52,848 nucleotides of DNA, taken from assembly GCA_020849665.1 (NCBI GenBank), contig JADLFX010000023.1:1-52848 (forward strand). The letters are read 5' to 3'. Position numbers and translations under genes: made by a program. Positions 50,462 to 52,848 of the stretch are shown in pieces; the first letter of the stretch is position 1; each line of letters starts with the position of its first letter. The notes beneath the pieces are model-generated. The model searched no databases, was not told where the DNA came from, and was given only the letters and a program-made list of their open reading frames with translations. Origin of the DNA: Planctomycetota bacterium. Lineage in GTDB: Bacteria > Planctomycetota > UBA1135 > UBA2386.

Positions 50462-50489
50462 GGCGCCCGGTCCGCCCGGACCCGGCGCT
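50462..50489 (-). terminator. GC hairpin right after the outer-membrane protein gene
   Basis: Plus-strand arms GGTCC (50469-50473) and GGACC (50478-50482) around GCCC, extended after a C/C mismatch by CGCC/GGCG (50464-50467 / 50484-50487), with one more G-C and a G-T pair outside. On the minus strand it begins at the stop codon of the 50489-51676 gene. No U-tract. Confidence 0.45.
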
Positions 50490-51676
50490 CAGCGCTGGGT
50501 GGCCATCAGGCGCAGCTCGACGCCGATGAAGAACTGGTGCTCGCCGTAGAGGTCCTCGTTCCAGGACGGGCTGGGGCGGCTCTCGTTGTTGAGGTACGAG
50601 TAGCTGAGCACCAGGCCGAGGGCATCGGAGAAGTCCATCCCGCCGTAGAGCCCGCCGCCGTAGAAGAACTTGTTCTGCGTGCCGGCGCCGGTCTGTTCCA
50701 GGATGCGGATGAACTCGAGCTTCAGCATCGGCGCGAGATAGATGCCGCCACCCAGCTCCAGCCGGTAGCGCAGGTCGGCATCGACGTAGGTGTGGCCGAC
50801 CGGCTTGGTGGCGTCGTAGTTGAAGACGCGGTCCTGGGAGTCGCTGAGCGACCCGTCGAGGATGAACTCCCAGGTGTTGTCCTGCCCCTGCGGGAAGTAC
50901 CACTCGAGGCGCGCGCGGCCGCGGTACACGAGCTCGGGCAGCTGGCTCTCGTAGTTGCCCGGGATGCCGAAGCGCTGCTTGGACGTGTTCCACTCCGCCA
51001 CGGCGCCGATCGTTGCGAGGTAGCCCTGCTCGGGCCGACCGGTCTGGCGGTTGAACTGCAGGGTGCGCTGCTCGAACCACGCCTGCCCGCCGTAGGTCTC
51101 GTGGTCGTCGGGGATGACGTAGTTGGCGGGCGTCTGTTCGTTGCGCTCGAACTTGTACCAGCGATAGAAGGCGCCCACCTCCAGCGATGCGTCATCGCGC
51201 AGCAGGCGGCCCACGCTGAGCGCGGCGCCGTAGTCCTTGCCCTCGTAGCGGCCGGTGGAGATGAACGAGTCGTCGCGATAGAAGCCCTCGCGATAGAACG
51301 GGAAGAAGCGGCCGGTGAGCTCCAGGCGGCCGATGTTGCCGTCGCCGACGATGTCGCCCTCGCGGATGCCGGCGTACACGCCGTCACGGCCGGCGTAGGC
51401 GTCGAGCGCGGAGGTCTTCGCGCCGAACCCCTCGGTGTGCAGCCACGCCTGCCCGTCGGGCACGAAGTCGTTCTCCTTGCCCACGTCCTTGTCCTCGCCG
51501 GCCGCCACCTGCCCGCCGAGGCCGCCGCGGATCAGCAGGAGCTCGGAGTAGTTGGTGGAGCGGTTGCGCGAGAAGGACAGCTCGCGGTAGTTGGGGCTGA
51601 GCGCCGTGATCTGCGCGGCGAGCCCGCCGGCGAGCACGAGCAAGGCGGCGGGGACGGCGGCGCGAGGGGTTGCCAT
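50489..51676 (-). CDS. Predicted outer-membrane beta-barrel protein
   Basis: 395 residues with a signal peptide (MATPRAAVPAALLVLAGGLAAQ). The mature part is made of alternating amphipathic strands rich in Tyr, Phe and Gly ('YGAALSVGRLLRDDASLEVGAFYRWYKFERNEQ', 'RGRARLEWYFPQGQDNTWEFILDGSLSD', 'KFFYGGGLYGGMDFSDALGLVLSYSYLN') and ends in 'GEHQFFIGVELRLMATQR', a barrel-closing strand. It has turns with D/N/G and an even hydrophobic pattern as in porin-like barrels of about 14-16 strands. No named family recognised. GAGGGG lies 5 nt before ATG 51676, which supports this start over the upstream frame extension. It may be co-transcribed with the GT4 gene upstream. Confidence 0.75.
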   Translation of the reverse strand: MATPRAAVPAALLVLAGGLAAQITALSPNYRELSFSRNRSTNYSELLLIRGGLGGQVAAGEDKDVGKENDFVPDGQAWLHTEGFGAKTSALDAYAGRDGVYAGIREGDIVGDGNIGRLELTGRFFPFYREGFYRDDSFISTGRYEGKDYGAALSVGRLLRDDASLEVGAFYRWYKFERNEQTPANYVIPDDHETYGGQAWFEQRTLQFNRQTGRPEQGYLATIGAVAEWNTSKQRFGIPGNYESQLPELVYRGRARLEWYFPQGQDNTWEFILDGSLSDSQDRVFNYDATKPVGHTYVDADLRYRLELGGGIYLAPMLKLEFIRILEQTGAGTQNKFFYGGGLYGGMDFSDALGLVLSYSYLNNESRPSPSWNEDLYGEHQFFIGVELRLMATQR

Positions 51677-51747
51677 GGGCCCCTCAAGGTAGCTGCGGCC
51701 GGGGTCGCAAGGAATGGCACGGGCGAGGCGGCGCACGCCGGGCAGCA

Positions 51748-51776
51748 CCCCCGCCCGGGCCGCGCCCCGGCGGGGG
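51748..51776 (-). terminator. GC hairpin between the GT4 gene and the outer-membrane protein gene
   Basis: CCCCCGCC (51748-51755) and GGCGGGGG (51769-51776) form a perfect 8-bp stem with a 13-nt loop. It is 24 nt after the GT4 stop on the minus strand. No U-tract. Confidence 0.4.
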
Positions 51777-51799
51777 CGGAGGGGCGCGCCGCGCGGCGT

Positions 51800-52810
51800 T
51801 CAGGCCGCCGCGTAGGCGCTGAGCAGCAGGTCGATCTCGCGCTCGTCGGAGAAGCGCTTCGCGAAGTCCTCGCGCATGCGCAGCCCCATGGCCCCGCAGG
51901 CGGAGCGGTTGCGTGCCAGCGCCAGGACCATGCGGGCCATCTCCTCCTCGTCCTGGTAGAGGAGGCCGGTCTCCTTGTGGCGGATCAGCTGGGCGTTGCC
52001 CGGGACGTTGCTCGCCACGACCGTGCGACCGAGCACGCCGGCCTCCAGGATCACGGGGGAGCAGCCCTCGAAGAGCGATGTGTTGAGCACCACGTCGGCG
52101 TCCTGATAGGCGGCGCCCATGCGTTCCGGCGAGAGGGCCGGGAGCACGCGCATGCCTTGCACCTGGGCGGCCCGCTCCCGGACCTCCTTCGCATACTCCT
52201 CGTCCTGCTCGGGCCCGACCACGATCATCTCCGCGTCGACGCCGTGGCCGCGCAGCACGGGGATCAGCGAGAGGGCGCGGTGCTGACCCTTCACCGGGCG
52301 GAGCCCGCCCGGCAGCAGCACCAGGAAGCGCTGGCGCGAGATCCCGAGCGAGCGCCGCAGGTCGGTGCCCTTGGTGTCGAGGCGCAGGGCGGCACGCGGC
52401 ACCACGTCGATCGCACCGACCGCGTCGGGCACGCGTTCCTCGAGCGCGCGGGCGGCCTCGGCGTCGGGCACGAGCACGCGATGCGCGTGGCGCGCCACCT
52501 CGCAGAGCAGCGGGCCCTCGCGGTCGTCGAGCATCCGCACGTGCAGGTCCTCGCCAGTGAGCGAGACCACCCAGGGCGTGCGCAGACCGAGCAGGGCGAC
52601 GCCCATCGAGGCGTCGTGCGCGTGGACGATGTCGGGCTTGAAGCGGCCGATGGTGCCCTCGAGGGATTCCTTGATGCCGCCGTCGTCTTCGGAGCCGAGC
52701 AGCTCGCAGAGATGGCCGCGGCGCTGCAGTCCTTCCCTGAACCGGCGCACGGTGTTCCCGCAGCCGCGGAAGAGCCGCATCGGCGAGCGGGTCAGGAGGA
52801 GCACCTTCAC
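51800..52810 (-). CDS. Family 4 glycosyltransferase
   Basis: 336 residues with a GT-B fold. 'VLLLTRSPMRLFRGCGNTVRRFREGLQRRGH' is the N-terminal Rossmann strand and loop, and 'FKPDIVHAHDASMGVALLGLRTPWVVSLTGED' matches the GT4 acceptor region. The C-terminal half has 'LLPGGLRPVKGQHRALSLIPVLRG', 'MIVVGPEQDEEY', 'VVLNTSLFEGCSPVILEAGVLGRTVVASNVPGNAQLIRHKETGLLY' (E-x7-E motif region) typical of retaining glycosyltransferases. It probably uses a nucleotide-sugar to build a cell-surface glycan; donor and acceptor are unknown. Two in-frame GTG codons are possible starts, 52816 and 52810; AAAAGG ends 5 nt before 52810 but directly abuts 52816, so 52810 is preferred. Confidence 0.9.
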   Translation of the reverse strand: MKVLLLTRSPMRLFRGCGNTVRRFREGLQRRGHLCELLGSEDDGGIKESLEGTIGRFKPDIVHAHDASMGVALLGLRTPWVVSLTGEDLHVRMLDDREGPLLCEVARHAHRVLVPDAEAARALEERVPDAVGAIDVVPRAALRLDTKGTDLRRSLGISRQRFLVLLPGGLRPVKGQHRALSLIPVLRGHGVDAEMIVVGPEQDEEYAKEVRERAAQVQGMRVLPALSPERMGAAYQDADVVLNTSLFEGCSPVILEAGVLGRTVVASNVPGNAQLIRHKETGLLYQDEEEMARMVLALARNRSACGAMGLRMREDFAKRFSDEREIDLLLSAYAAA

Positions 52811-52848
52811 GGACACCTTTTCGGACGGGCCGGGGGGGTGGATTCAGC

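Noticed and set aside
1..52848. CRISPR array, tRNA or rRNA genes, insertion sequences, prophage or integrase genes
   Set aside because: No spaced direct repeats, no TTCGA-type tRNA arm in a cloverleaf context and no transposase-like protein were seen on either strand by eye.

Overview
The window comes from a very GC-rich (about 70% by eye) didermic bacterium, most likely a member of the Planctomycetota. The pointers are: an ECF sigma factor divergent from a large Ser/Thr protein kinase with a TPR-like tail; exported FG-GAP, SBBP and HAF repeat proteins; carboxypeptidase-regulatory-like (CarboxypepD_reg) modules; a c-haem lipoprotein of planctomycete type; LpxA, which implies lipid A; and MqnD of the futalosine menaquinone route. 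No integrase, transposase, phage gene, CRISPR, rRNA or tRNA was seen, so this looks like ordinary chromosome. Taxonomy is inference from gene content.

Layout. 1-6 kb: tail of a beta-sandwich protein, kinase / ECF sigma divergent pair, FG-GAP propeller protein. 6-10.7 kb: a 1524-residue helicase-nuclease (DUF4011, SF1 helicase, MTES_1575 nuclease-like, DUF3320). 10.7-15.4 kb: minus-strand run of haem lipoprotein, metF and a PepP-type aminopeptidase. 15.5-21 kb: DNA methyltransferase coupled to a GNAT acetyltransferase, a copper-type P1B ATPase, a YgiD-like dioxygenase and a small lipoprotein. 21-31.8 kb: a large CarboxypepD_reg protein, GT2 and dus, a trehalose-phosphate synthase/phosphatase followed by a fucose-isomerase-like protein and a membrane-anchored CarboxypepD_reg protein, and an HhH-GPD glycosylase. 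31.8-40.1 kb: an unusual PTS enzyme I homologue and an MDR dehydrogenase, then lpxA followed by three coupled genes. 40.1-52.8 kb: DUF434 protein, exported repeat protein, mqnD, a tiny membrane ORF, a TRAM-type uracil methyltransferase, a giant SBBP/HAF protein, an outer-membrane barrel candidate and a GT4.

The most interesting signals are: (1) the lpxA-linked genes encode two M16-peptidase-like proteins and one metallo-beta-lactamase-like protein, and all three lack the metal-binding motifs of their families; (2) the enzyme I homologue keeps the phospho-histidine but has lost the Cys proton donor and altered the Mg/PEP motif; (3) two inverted copies of a 42-nt element, each containing the stop codon of a gene, lie 16.4 kb apart; (4) a trehalose gene is in tandem with an intact-looking FucI-fold protein. 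Many genes have no visible Shine-Dalgarno sequence, and gene ends often carry strong GC hairpins without U-tracts.
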